Below are positions 1-7,381 of a stretch of DNA of 14,331 nucleotides, in pieces. The translations under genes and the position numbers were made by a program. Source of the stretch: Pseudomonadota bacterium (GTDB lineage Bacteria; Pseudomonadota; Alphaproteobacteria; Micropepsales; Micropepsaceae); the NCBI GenBank assembly GCA_025360685.1, contig JANYBR010000269.1, positions 1 through 14,331 of the forward strand, in the 5' to 3' direction. The notes below the pieces were generated by a model. It was not told the origin of the DNA, searched no databases, and saw nothing but the letters and a program-made list of their open reading frames with translations. The stretch's first letter is position 1, and each line of letters starts with the position of its first letter.

Positions 1-52
1 CCCGCGTCGGTGCGCTGTCGCTAACGCCCCCTCCGCCTCGCTGCGCTCGACA

Positions 53-76
53 CCTCCCCCGTAACAACGGGGGAGG
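53..76. repeat. Perfect GC-rich hairpin, REP-like
   Basis: CCTCCCCCGT at 53-62 pairs perfectly with ACGGGGGAGG at 67-76 across a 4-nt loop. It is preceded by GCCTCGCTGCGCTCGACA-type sequence, a combination that I recognise as a common dispersed intergenic element of Alphaproteobacteria. No T-tract follows on either strand, so it is called a repeat and not a terminator. Confidence 0.6.
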
Positions 77-180
77 AAACTCTGTTCGCACCTGTGGGGA
101 TTTAGCGTAATTGGTGATTTGTGCGTGACGGTTCAAGAGCGCGCTGGATTTTTACAGAAGAAATTTCAGAAAAAATTTCG

Positions 181-258
181 CGCGCGCAAGTTATCCAACA
201 GTGGGCGGACGTAAACGCGCGCTTTGCCTGCGCCTTCTTGCGCGCGGTGTTGGATAAC
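181..258. repeat. Two interleaved perfect inverted repeats
   Basis: CGCGCGCAAG (181-190) is the perfect reverse complement of CTTGCGCGCG (237-246). GTTATCCAACA (190-200) is the perfect reverse complement of TGTTGGATAAC (248-258). The order is A-B-A'-B', so the two stems interleave instead of nesting. As RNA they would be either mutually exclusive hairpins or a pseudoknot. Function unknown. Confidence 0.6.
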
Positions 259-275
259 TCCTTGAGCCGGCGTTC

Positions 276-301
276 CATCCTTCGACTGGCTCGGGATGAG
301 G
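276..301. repeat. Degenerate dispersed element (TTCGACAAGCTCAGG type)
   Basis: Matches 23 of 26 positions of the copy at 7382-7407. The differences are AAGCTCA read here as TGGCTCG. A further apparently interrupted copy follows (TCATCCTG near 330 and TGTCGAAGGACG at 362-373). This family recurs at 7382-7407, 7425-7450, 7523-7553 and 8529-8560. Confidence 0.55.
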
Positions 302-393
302 ATTTTGAATTGGCCCTCACTCCGAGCCCTTCATCCTGCTGCCAACGCTGCCGCCACGCAGTGTCGAAGGACGCAGGGCGGGGGCTAAAACTT

Positions 394-414
394 ACCCTCT
401 CTCAAGGGGAGGGT
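394..414 (-). terminator. Possible terminator hairpin after acyl-CoA synthetase gene
   Basis: On the minus strand, 9 nt after the stop of the 423-2036 gene, ACCCTC and GAGGGT form a 6-bp stem followed by AAGTTTTAG. The short T-run makes termination possible but weak. The same hairpin family (ACCCTCCC..GGGAGGGTCGAA) occurs at 5907-5927 and 6018-6038, so it may simply be a repeat. Confidence 0.3.
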
Positions 415-422
415 CGAAGTCT

Positions 423-2036
423 TTACGCTATCCCCAACTCCCGTTTCGCGAAATCGCTGGCCGATTTGTAGTCCGCCTTGCCGTTGGGCGCGCGCAGGTT
501 CACGCCGGCGACGAGGATATGCTTGGGCGCCTTGTAGCCGGCCAGCGCCTCGTGCACGTGCTTGCGCATCGCCGCCTCGTCGAACGCAGCACCAGGCCGC
601 AGCTTGACCACGCCGGTGATCGCCTGGCCCCATTTCTCGTCCGGCACGCCGAGCACGAGTGCGTCTTCCACGCCGGGATAGGTCTTGAGCGACTCCTCGA
701 CCTCTTCCGGAAAGACTTTCTCGCCGGCGGTGTTGATGCAGTTCGAACCGCGGCCCAGCAAGATGATGCGTCCGTCGGCTTCGACGCTGGCATAGTCGCC
801 CGGAATGGAGAAGCGCTTGCCGTTCATCAGCTTGAAGGTGCGCGCGGTCTTTTCCTCGTCCTTGTAGTAGCCGAGCGGCAGCACGCCGCCGACCGCAAGG
901 CGCCCGGACTTGCCGCTGCCCGGCTCGATCGGCTGGTCGTTGTCGTCGATCACCACGGCGTTGGGGCCGATCATGAAGGAGGCGGTTTTCGGCTCGACGC
1001 CTTTCTGCGCCACCGACACGCCCATGCCGAGCGCCTCGGTCGAGGCGAAGGCGTCCGTCAGGGTCGCCTGCGGCAGGTGTTCGAGCAGGCCGTGCTTGAC
1101 CTCCGCACTCCACATCGCGCCGGAGGAGCCGATGGCGACGACGCATTTGAGATCGTATTTGCCGGGGTTTTCGTCGAGCACGCGCAGCAGCGGCTTGGCG
1201 AACGGATCGCCGACGATCGCCATGTTGGTGACGCGATTCTTCTCAACCGCCGTCCAGATCGCCGCGGCGTCGAGATGGACATTGTCGACGGTGACCACGC
1301 AGCCGCCGGTCAGCAAGGTCGACATGGTGCCGAAAAAGCCGGTGCCGTGCATCTGCGGACAGGCCGGCAGGTAGCGCACATTCATGTCGCCGGCTGCCTT
1401 CACGAATGCGACGATTTCCCCGACCGTCTCGGGCAGCTTGCCGGTGGCGATGAAGATGCGCGCCAGCAAGGTGGTCGACAGATCGCCATGCGCGTACATC
1501 ACGCCCTTGGGCATGCCGGTCGTGCCGCCGGTGTAGACGAAGACCTGGTCGTCCGGCGAGCGCTTGATGTCGAGTTTCTTGCCGTCGCCGGTGGCGGCGA
1601 GCTTTTCATATGGCATGGCGAAGGCGGCGACGTCGGGCGGGCCGACCTCGACGAAGAGCTTCACCTTGCCCAGCTGGTTGTGGATCTGCGCGACCGCATC
1701 GCGGAACTCGCGCGCATAGACCACCACCGTGGCGTCGGAATTGTCGACGATGTAGCGCACTTCCTCCGGCTTGTAGCGGTAATTGACGTTCACATGGGTG
1801 AGCCGGCCCACGAAGCAGGCGCCGGTCAGCTCGCCATATTCGATGCCGTTGCGCATGTAGAACGCGACCTTGTCGCCCGGCCTGGCGCCCTTGGCATGCA
1901 GATTGCGCGCGAGATTGTTGCGGCGCCGCGTCGCCTCGCGCCAGTTGAACGAACGATTGCCGTGCACAAACGCCGGCGCCTCGGGGGACACGATCTCCGA
2001 GACGGCATCGACGATGTCGCCGAAATTGAATGTCAT
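423..2036 (-). CDS. Acyl-CoA synthetase (AMP-forming, ANL superfamily)
   Basis: Activates a carboxylic acid to its acyl-CoA through an acyl-adenylate, in the cytoplasm. The 537 residues span a complete ANL enzyme. The phosphate-binding loop YTGGTTGMPKG is at 168-178, an A5-type motif DAFASTEALG at 329-338, the adenylate aspartate in IPGDYASVEADG near 414, the hinge region GRGSNCINTAGEKVFPEEVE at 428-447, and the C-terminal catalytic lysine K520 in PNGKADY. The ATG is preceded by GGAG about 7 nt upstream. It resembles FadD-like synthetases of Alphaproteobacteria and Actinobacteria that act on medium, branched or cyclic acids, but the substrate cannot be read from the sequence. It is last in the minus-strand catabolic set, separated from the dioxygenase gene by a ~200-bp gap holding a REP doublet. 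It could be transcribed with that gene or independently. Confidence 0.93.
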   Translation of the reverse strand: MTFNFGDIVDAVSEIVSPEAPAFVHGNRSFNWREATRRRNNLARNLHAKGARPGDKVAFYMRNGIEYGELTGACFVGRLTHVNVNYRYKPEEVRYIVDNSDATVVVYAREFRDAVAQIHNQLGKVKLFVEVGPPDVAAFAMPYEKLAATGDGKKLDIKRSPDDQVFVYTGGTTGMPKGVMYAHGDLSTTLLARIFIATGKLPETVGEIVAFVKAAGDMNVRYLPACPQMHGTGFFGTMSTLLTGGCVVTVDNVHLDAAAIWTAVEKNRVTNMAIVGDPFAKPLLRVLDENPGKYDLKCVVAIGSSGAMWSAEVKHGLLEHLPQATLTDAFASTEALGMGVSVAQKGVEPKTASFMIGPNAVVIDDNDQPIEPGSGKSGRLAVGGVLPLGYYKDEEKTARTFKLMNGKRFSIPGDYASVEADGRIILLGRGSNCINTAGEKVFPEEVEESLKTYPGVEDALVLGVPDEKWGQAITGVVKLRPGAAFDEAAMRKHVHEALAGYKAPKHILVAGVNLRAPNGKADYKSASDFAKRELGIA

Positions 2037-2090
2037 GAATTGCTCCGGTTACTCAGTTCAAATTCTGCGGTGAGAATGCCCGCATCCCCT

Positions 2091-2223
2091 CACTTGTCAT
2101 GGCGCGCAAATGCGGCCACCCAAGTGACACCGCATCGACAGTGAAGGTGATTCTCAAATCGTTTGTACTCACCATCGCTCGCTTCAACTGGGTGGCCCGC
2201 ACTCCGGCGGGCCATGACAGTTG
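2091..2223. repeat. REP doublet (two inverted REP-like units)
   Basis: Unit A (2091-2126, plus) reads CACTTG-TCAT-GGCGCGC-AAAT-GCGGCC-ACC-CAAGTG. Unit B (2223-2185, minus) reads CAACTG-TCAT-GGCCCGC-CGGAGT-GCGGGCC-ACC-CAGTTG. Both share an outer 6-bp stem, the conserved TCAT and ACC single-stranded parts and an inner GC stem, and they face opposite ways about 58 bp apart. The outer stems differ in sequence but remain paired. The doublet fills the gap between the dioxygenase and acyl-CoA synthetase genes, with no other gene there. No T-tract follows either hairpin. Confidence 0.7.
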
Positions 2224-2234
2224 AGCGTGGGGTT

Positions 2235-3278
2235 TCAATTCGGCTTCCCCACCGCCTCGATCTTGCTGACCGAGATGTTTTTACCCCAGTGCGACTGCAC
2301 CTTGCGGCGGAAATGGTCGGGACGTTCCTTGAGATAGCGCGTTGCCAGCCACAGCCGCTTGAGGTGCCGCTTGTAGCCGCCGGCGACATCGTCCTGATAT
2401 TCCTGGCGGCCGTGCAGCACGTGATAATTGTTGATGAACTGCATCTCGCCCGGCGCCAGGTCCATATAGACGTTGTAGCGCGGATCGCGCGCCATCTCCG
2501 TCACGGTCTTGAGCGCTTCATGCGCCAGCGGCGACAGGCGCGGCGCGTCGGCATACTTCTGCGAGGCCAGGATGTATTGCGGGATGAAGCGGACGAAGAG
2601 CCGGTCCTTGTGCTCGGTGAAGACCGGGAAATTGTAATAGGGCTTGTGGCCCGGCGCCTGCTCGCCGCGCGCATCGTTCGGCAGCTCATCATAAAGCGCC
2701 TTGACGAGATCGGGCCGCGTACGCACCAACTCGTTGTAGATCGCCACGATATTGGCGACGCAGGACAGCCCACCCGACTTCGCCTTGCGCAGGCACATCA
2801 GTCCGATGATGTCGGCGCCGTCGGTATGATAGTCGAGGCCGATCTGGCCGATCTCGTTGCCGCGCAGGGTCGGATCGTTGAGTGCCTTGCCCTGGTCTGT
2901 CACATCGCCCATCACATGGCCGTAATGGTTCTGCGGCCAGGGATCGCCGAGATGAATGCCGATGCCCCAATAAAGCATCGTCAAATCGTCGTCGGAGTAT
3001 TTTGCCGTGTCCAAAGTGCGGATGCGCACGAAGCCGCGGCCGTCGATCAGTTCGCGTTCGACGGCTTCGATCTTGCTCTTCAGCCTGTCGAGCGGAAATT
3101 GTTCAAGACCAATGTCGAGCAGGTTCGTCGAATGCGCCTTGGCGACGGCGAGCGCGTGGTCGAGCTCGCGCTTGTCGGCGTCGGTCAACTCGACCGTCCA
3201 CGCGCTTTCGTCCTGCACATCGTCGCGCGTCCAGTCGACATGGGTTTCCAGCGGGCGCGGGTCGAGCTTGACGTCCAT
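2235..3278 (-). CDS. TauD/TfdA-family Fe(II)/2-oxoglutarate dioxygenase
   Basis: Predicted non-haem iron oxygenase that hydroxylates a substrate while decarboxylating 2-oxoglutarate. Over 347 residues the facial triad is visible: H151 and D153 in DYHTDGAD, and the distal H289 in NNYHVLHGR. Arginines around 304-309 (RHLKRLW) are where the family binds the 2-oxoglutarate carboxylate. Length is somewhat above the usual ~280-300 because of an N-terminal extension of about 80 residues. The start codon lies 10 nt after the TGA of the upstream amidohydrolase gene, and the Shine-Dalgarno AGGAG overlaps that TGA, so the two are probably co-transcribed and translationally coupled. The substrate is unknown. 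Sulfonate or aryloxyalkanoate cleavage is known for the family, but nothing here points to either. Confidence 0.9.
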   Translation of the reverse strand: MDVKLDPRPLETHVDWTRDDVQDESAWTVELTDADKRELDHALAVAKAHSTNLLDIGLEQFPLDRLKSKIEAVERELIDGRGFVRIRTLDTAKYSDDDLTMLYWGIGIHLGDPWPQNHYGHVMGDVTDQGKALNDPTLRGNEIGQIGLDYHTDGADIIGLMCLRKAKSGGLSCVANIVAIYNELVRTRPDLVKALYDELPNDARGEQAPGHKPYYNFPVFTEHKDRLFVRFIPQYILASQKYADAPRLSPLAHEALKTVTEMARDPRYNVYMDLAPGEMQFINNYHVLHGRQEYQDDVAGGYKRHLKRLWLATRYLKERPDHFRRKVQSHWGKNISVSKIEAVGKPN

Positions 3279-3288
3279 GTCCGGCTCC

Positions 3289-5022
3289 TCAGTTCACGGG
3301 CGCGGCTTGCGGGCCGCGGATCAGCTTGCCGGGCAGCGCGCCGGTGGCCTTGCCCTTGCGATAGATCACCTGGCCCGAGACGATCGTGGCGTCATAGCCC
3401 TTGGCGCCCTGCAGCAGGCGCTTGCCGCCGGCCGGCAGGTCGTAAGCCATGTTTGGCGCCTCGACTTCCAGCGCATCCATGTCGATGACGTTCAGATCGG
3501 CCTTCATGCCCGGCGCGATCACGCCGCGATCGTTGAGTCCGACGGCCCGCGCCGTATCCTGGCTCTGGCGCTTGACCAGATAGCCGAGGTCGAAGCGGCC
3601 CTTGGCGCGGTCGCGGCCCCAATGCGTCAGCAGGTAGGTCACGAAGCTGGCGTCGGAAATGATGCCGACATGCGCGCCGCCATCGCCGAGCCCCATCACG
3701 CAATCCTTGTGCGCAATCATCTCGCCGCAATGGTCCAGATTGTATTCGGCATAGTTGGCGAAGGGCGCGAACAGGAAGGCGCGGCCCTCATCCTCGAGCA
3801 ACAGGTCATAAACGATGTCAGGCGCGGTGCGATTGGAACGCGCGGCCACTGCGGCGACGGAAGTTTCCTTCGGCGGCTCGTAATTCGGCGGATCGCCGAG
3901 CGGGAACATGCGCTCGAACGCCATGATGCCGCGCGCCAGGGGATGCGCCTTCTCGCGCTCGGCACTCTCGGCCAGGATCGCAGCGCGAAATGTGGGATCG
4001 CGCATCGCCTTCACCTTCTCGGCCAGCGGCTTGTCCTTGATCGCCTGATAGGACTTGTGGGTGATGAACGGATTGACGGTGCCCTGCAATCCCAGCAGCA
4101 CGCCGATCGGACGCGGCGCGACCTGGGCCTTGATCGGCAAGCCCGCGACGGAGGATTTCTCGATCAGCTCGAGAATCTTGCGCCAGCCATTGGCCGAGGA
4201 ATGTCCCTGTGCCAGCGACAAGGTGAGCGGCCGGCCAGAGCCTTCGACGATGCGGCGGATCATGCCGAACTCGGTCGCGATGTCCGGCTGGTTGAAGTCC
4301 GAAATCATCTCGATCACGCCGCTGCCGGCATCCTTCAGGCCCTGCGCGATGCCGGTGAGTTCGGCTTCGGTCGCGCGCAAGCTCGGCGTCGGATCGCCCG
4401 TGACGGTCTTGTGGTTCATGGTGCGCGAAGTGGTGAAACCCAGCGCCCCGGCGCGCATCGCCTCGGCGGTAAGCCGGCGCATCTCGGCGATGTCTTCCTC
4501 GGTCGCCGCCTCCAGGTTCGCGCCACGCTCGCCCATCACATAGACGCGCAGCGCCCCGTGCGGCAGCTGGGCCGCGATGTCGATGTCGTGCGGGCGGCTC
4601 TCGACCGCGTCGAGATATTCGCCGAAGCTTTCCCAGTTCCACTTCAAGCCTTCATGCAGCGCGGCGCCGGGAATGTCTTCCACGCCTTCCATCAGCTCGA
4701 TGAGACGATTGTGGTCCTGCTTGCGCACCGGCGCGAAGCCGACGCCGCAATTGCCCATGACGATCGTGGTCACGCCGTGCCAGCTCGACGGATTGAGGCG
4801 CGGATCCCAGGTCGCCTGGCCATCATAGTGCGTGTGGATGTCGACGAAGCCCGGCGTGACGAGCTTGCCGCGCGCATCGATCTCCTCGGCGCCCTTGCCG
4901 GCGATCTTGCCGACGGCCGCGATCTTGCCGTCCTTCACCGCGACATCGGCATCGATGAGCGGCCCGCCGCGCCCGTCTGCGACCGAACCGTTGCGGATCA
5001 CGAGATCATATTCGGCTGCCAT
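3289..5022 (-). CDS. Amidohydrolase, N-acyl-D-amino-acid deacylase-like
   Basis: A 577-residue amidohydrolase-superfamily enzyme, expected to hydrolyse an amide or related bond. It starts with the usual beta-strand preface (LVIRNGSVADG), then the metal motif DIHTHYDGQ (H63, H65), the D-aminoacylase-like cysteine in GNCGVG (C92), the late aspartate region GLGDGGAH (D447, H451), and the C-terminal GVIAPGMKADLNVID seen in dihydroorotase and D-aminoacylase relatives. The two middle histidines of classical D-aminoacylases (the H of THMR-type and SH-type motifs) are not obvious: the matching stretches read ISDFNQP near 240 and LAQGHSS near 270, with H274 a possible substitute. The metal site may therefore differ. 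AAGGGG lies about 8 nt before the ATG. The gene is nearly contiguous with the downstream dioxygenase gene and 81 nt below the alpha/beta hydrolase gene. Confidence 0.88.
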   Translation of the reverse strand: MAAEYDLVIRNGSVADGRGGPLIDADVAVKDGKIAAVGKIAGKGAEEIDARGKLVTPGFVDIHTHYDGQATWDPRLNPSSWHGVTTIVMGNCGVGFAPVRKQDHNRLIELMEGVEDIPGAALHEGLKWNWESFGEYLDAVESRPHDIDIAAQLPHGALRVYVMGERGANLEAATEEDIAEMRRLTAEAMRAGALGFTTSRTMNHKTVTGDPTPSLRATEAELTGIAQGLKDAGSGVIEMISDFNQPDIATEFGMIRRIVEGSGRPLTLSLAQGHSSANGWRKILELIEKSSVAGLPIKAQVAPRPIGVLLGLQGTVNPFITHKSYQAIKDKPLAEKVKAMRDPTFRAAILAESAEREKAHPLARGIMAFERMFPLGDPPNYEPPKETSVAAVAARSNRTAPDIVYDLLLEDEGRAFLFAPFANYAEYNLDHCGEMIAHKDCVMGLGDGGAHVGIISDASFVTYLLTHWGRDRAKGRFDLGYLVKRQSQDTARAVGLNDRGVIAPGMKADLNVIDMDALEVEAPNMAYDLPAGGKRLLQGAKGYDATIVSGQVIYRKGKATGALPGKLIRGPQAAPVN

Positions 5023-5103
5023 GGCGGTGCCCCTTAATTCTGCGTTTGTTCTGGTGCCGGAACGGTTTGCCTGTACCTGCCCAAAGTCAAGTTGGAATCG
5101 ATC

Positions 5104-5886
5104 TTAACCGAGGCGCGACAAGGCCTGAACCACCTGATCGCCCTTCTCCAGGGTGACCATATGGCCGGCCTCCGGCAGCGAGACCAGCTCCGCGTTCGCG
5201 ATGCCCTTCTTGAAGGCATGCGCGTAAGCGGGCGGGATGAGCTTGTCGCTGTCGCCCCAGACCAGAACCGTCTTGGCCTTGATGCGATAGAGCCGCTCCG
5301 ACAGGCCGCGCTCCGGCACCGGGAACAGGATCTTGCCGGCCATGCCGAGCTGGCGCGCATTGGTGACGAGGTAGGCTTGAAGGAACTTCGGATCGTCGAG
5401 AGTCATGCCGGCCGTCATCAACGCGGTGCCCGCCGCGACATTGTGGAACAGCAATTGCGGCATCTCGAACGGCATGGTGGCGAACAGGTCGGGAATCGGA
5501 TGCGCGTCGAGCCACAGGCCGGCAGGGCAGATGAGGCCGAGCCGCGTGACGTCGTTCGGCGCGATCGCCGCCATCTCGGCTGCGATCATGCCGCCCATCG
5601 AGTGACCGACCAGGATCGGATTCTTGAGGCCGAGCGCTTCGACCACGTCCCAGTTGTGCAGTGTGAAGTCGAGCATGTCGCGGATCTGGCCGCATTCCTC
5701 GCTGTCGCCATAGCCGGGCAGCAGCGGGGCGTAGAGATGATACTTCGCCGCCAGCTTGGCGAGGAACGGATCAGCGATGGTCGCTCCGCCCGCGCCGTGC
5801 AGGAACACGAGCGGCTGTCCGGTGCCGCCTTCGATGTAGCGGACGGGGGTCTTGTGAGTTTTTACGGTTTTCAGTTCGAGGGGCAT
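5104..5886 (-). CDS. Alpha/beta hydrolase
   Basis: A cytoplasmic alpha/beta-hydrolase of 260 residues, the normal length. HGAGG (30-34) forms the oxyanion region, GHSMGG carries nucleophile S96, WGDSDKLIP carries acid D214, and EAGHMV carries the catalytic H242, so the triad is complete. The layout is like that of meta-cleavage product hydrolases and related C-C or ester hydrolases, but the cap region (about 128-200) does not identify a substrate. AAGGAAG lies upstream of the ATG. It sits between the flavin oxidoreductase gene (160-nt gap filled by a palindromic repeat) and the amidohydrolase gene (81-nt gap) and probably acts in the same pathway. Confidence 0.9.
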   Translation of the reverse strand: MPLELKTVKTHKTPVRYIEGGTGQPLVFLHGAGGATIADPFLAKLAAKYHLYAPLLPGYGDSEECGQIRDMLDFTLHNWDVVEALGLKNPILVGHSMGGMIAAEMAAIAPNDVTRLGLICPAGLWLDAHPIPDLFATMPFEMPQLLFHNVAAGTALMTAGMTLDDPKFLQAYLVTNARQLGMAGKILFPVPERGLSERLYRIKAKTVLVWGDSDKLIPPAYAHAFKKGIANAELVSLPEAGHMVTLEKGDQVVQALSRLG

Positions 5887-5905
5887 GGGATTACTTCCTT
5901 CATCT

Positions 5906-6039
5906 CACCCTCCCCTTGAGGGAGGGTCGAAATCATCTGTGAGCGTCAGCGAGCAGAAGATTTCGGGGAGGGGTTCGCTTTCGCCAATGACCCCTCCCCG
6001 AATTGCTTCGCAATTCGACCCTCCCTCAGGGGGAGGGTT
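5906..6039. repeat. Composite palindromic repeat element
   Basis: A ~134-bp element fills the gap between two genes. End hairpins are ACCCTCCC/GGGAGGGT at 5907-5927 and again at 6018-6038, in inverted relation. Inside the left half CGAAATCATCTG (5928-5939) pairs with CAGAAGATTTCG (5954-5965) with one internal mismatch. Inside the right half GAATTGC/GCAATTC (6000-6016) forms a hairpin with a 3-nt loop. The centre is a perfect CGGGGAGGGGT / ACCCCTCCCCG pair (5964-5974 / 5990-6000). The whole can fold into a multi-arm structure. The end hairpin is shared with 394-414. Confidence 0.65.
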
Positions 6040-6046
6040 GAATCTC

Positions 6047-7312
6047 CTACCGCGCCGCGCCGACCACTTCGCGCGCCTTGGACTCCGTCGGCAGGCTGCC
6101 GGGTTTGACCTGCTTGATCGGGTGGCACCAGAAGCGCTCGTCGTTCTTGTAGTCGGGGAACATGTTTCGCAGCTTCGGGATCACCTTCTCGGCGAACAGC
6201 TTGGTCGAGTACATGCACTTCTCCTTGGGCATGTTGCCGACATGCATGAGGCAGAAGATGTTGCCGACATTGAGCGACTTGCACAGTTCCTCCATGCGCT
6301 GGCGCACCGTCTCGGGCGAGCCGGCGATGACATGGCCCTCTTCGGTCAGCTGCTTCCACGACAGGTTGGTGTAGCCACCCTTGGGCGGCGCGTATTGCGA
6401 CAGCGCTCCGGTCTGGATCGTCTTGATCGTCCGGTACCCCGGCGCGTCGGCAAAGCCCGGATAGACGTGCAGGCAGCGATTGTAGAAATAGTCGACATGC
6501 TCCTTGTACAGACGTTCCGCCTCGGCGTCGGTGTCCGCGACGCAGATCGTCTGCGCGAATCCGGCGCGATAGGGCGAAGCGTCGGGCGTGTTGCGCTCGG
6601 CGACGCGCTTCCAGTAGCCGTCCATCAGCGCCTTGGCGCGGATGTAGCCGCTGAACGACAGGTAGGAGTAGGAATAGGTGTTGTCGATGCAGAAATCGTA
6701 GGTCTCGACCGAGCCGCCGCCGGGAATGTGGATAGGCGGATGCGGCTGCTGGATCGGACGCGGCCAGATGTTGACGTGCCGCAGCTTGGTGTAGCGGCCG
6801 TTCCACGCAAATGGATCGCGCGTGGTCCAGGCCTTGATGATGAGATCGTGCGCTTCCTGGTACTTCTCGCGGGTGAGCGCCGGAATCTGGCCGTAGCAGA
6901 AATTGGTGTCCATCGACGTGCCGACCGGAAAGCCGGCGATCAGCCGCCCGCCCGAGATGCAATCGAGCATCGCGAATTCCTCGGCGACGCGCACCGGCGG
7001 ATTATAGAGCGCGATGGAATTGCCGAGCACGACGAGGCCGACATCCTTGGTGCGGCGCGACAGCGCGGCGGCGATGATGTTCGGGCTCGGCATGATGCCG
7101 TAGCCGTTCTGATGATGCTCGTTGACGCCGATCGCGTCGAAGCCGACGTCGGCGGCATATTCCAGAAGATCCAGATAGGTATTGTAGACCTCGTGGCTCT
7201 TCACCGGATCGAACAGGCGCTGGTCGATGTCGACCCACACCGAACGGTTCTTCTCCCGGAAATCGTCCGGCAGATAGGGCCACGGCATCAGGTTGAACCA
7301 GGTGAATTTCAT
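6047..7312 (-). CDS. LLM class flavin-dependent oxidoreductase (luciferase-like)
   Basis: Predicted to oxidise a substrate with O2 and reduced flavin (FMNH2 or F420) supplied by a partner. The 421-residue protein has the luciferase-like TIM-barrel pattern: FDAIGVNEHHQN with the E-H-H at 65-67, the SGGRLIAGFPVGT turn at 120-132, and WPRPIQQPHPPI near 183-194. Length exceeds the usual ~330-370, with a C-terminal tail (about 370-421) that includes a HPIKQVKPGSLP stretch. No flavin reductase is encoded in this window, so reduced cofactor must come from elsewhere. The ATG has GGGAG at 7324-7320, 7 nt upstream, which can pair with CTCCC to form a hairpin. Relatives often sit beside alpha/beta hydrolases and acyl-CoA ligases, as here. 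Substrate unknown. Confidence 0.9.
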   Translation of the reverse strand: MKFTWFNLMPWPYLPDDFREKNRSVWVDIDQRLFDPVKSHEVYNTYLDLLEYAADVGFDAIGVNEHHQNGYGIMPSPNIIAAALSRRTKDVGLVVLGNSIALYNPPVRVAEEFAMLDCISGGRLIAGFPVGTSMDTNFCYGQIPALTREKYQEAHDLIIKAWTTRDPFAWNGRYTKLRHVNIWPRPIQQPHPPIHIPGGGSVETYDFCIDNTYSYSYLSFSGYIRAKALMDGYWKRVAERNTPDASPYRAGFAQTICVADTDAEAERLYKEHVDYFYNRCLHVYPGFADAPGYRTIKTIQTGALSQYAPPKGGYTNLSWKQLTEEGHVIAGSPETVRQRMEELCKSLNVGNIFCLMHVGNMPKEKCMYSTKLFAEKVIPKLRNMFPDYKNDERFWCHPIKQVKPGSLPTESKAREVVGAAR

Positions 7313-7369
7313 GGTCGCGCTCCCACTTTATTGAATGCTTGTTGGGAGCAATCCTGACCAATTGTCAGG
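7313..7369 (-). promoter_or_regulatory. 5' region of the LLM gene: SD-sequestering hairpin and dyad
   Basis: On the minus strand GCTCCCA (7349-7343) pairs perfectly with TGGGAGC (7325-7319) around a 17-nt loop. The second arm contains the only good Shine-Dalgarno (GGGAG) of the gene at 6047-7312. Just upstream a dyad CCTGAC-CAATT-GTCAGG (7353-7369) could be a repressor site. No convincing -35/-10 pair was found. Regulatory function is an inference. Confidence 0.35.
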
Positions 7370-7381
7370 CTTTCGACAAGC

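Larger units (their letters stand above)
1..422. other. Non-coding, repeat-rich stretch
   Basis: No gene is supported here. Short open frames exist on both strands (for example minus 320-102), but they cross inverted repeats, lack a convincing ribosome binding site and match nothing I recognise. The stretch holds the hairpin at 53-76, an AT-rich inverted repeat (GAAATTT 160-166 / AAATTTC 173-179), two interleaved inverted repeats (181-258), a degenerate copy of the TTCGACAAGCTCAGGATGAG-type element (276-301), what looks like an interrupted copy (about 328-375), and a hairpin near the end of the acyl-CoA synthetase gene (394-414). Confidence 0.6.

Noticed and set aside
190..200. DnaA-box-like TTATCCAACA suggesting an origin
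   Set aside because: It differs from the TTATCCACA consensus by an inserted base, no cluster of boxes is present and there is no dnaA or origin-linked gene.
102..320. Minus-strand 72-codon frame rich in Lys and Arg
   Set aside because: It runs across perfect inverted repeats and a dispersed repeat, has no convincing ribosome binding site and no recognisable family. Treated as chance.
519..2144. Long plus-strand open frame opposite the acyl-CoA synthetase gene (similar ones at 2163-3488, 3007-5037, 5092-5919, 5885-7357 and 8580-9911)
   Set aside because: These are mirror frames of GC-rich genes: their translations are Arg/His/Val/Leu-rich with no known motifs, while the minus-strand frames carry full catalytic motifs.
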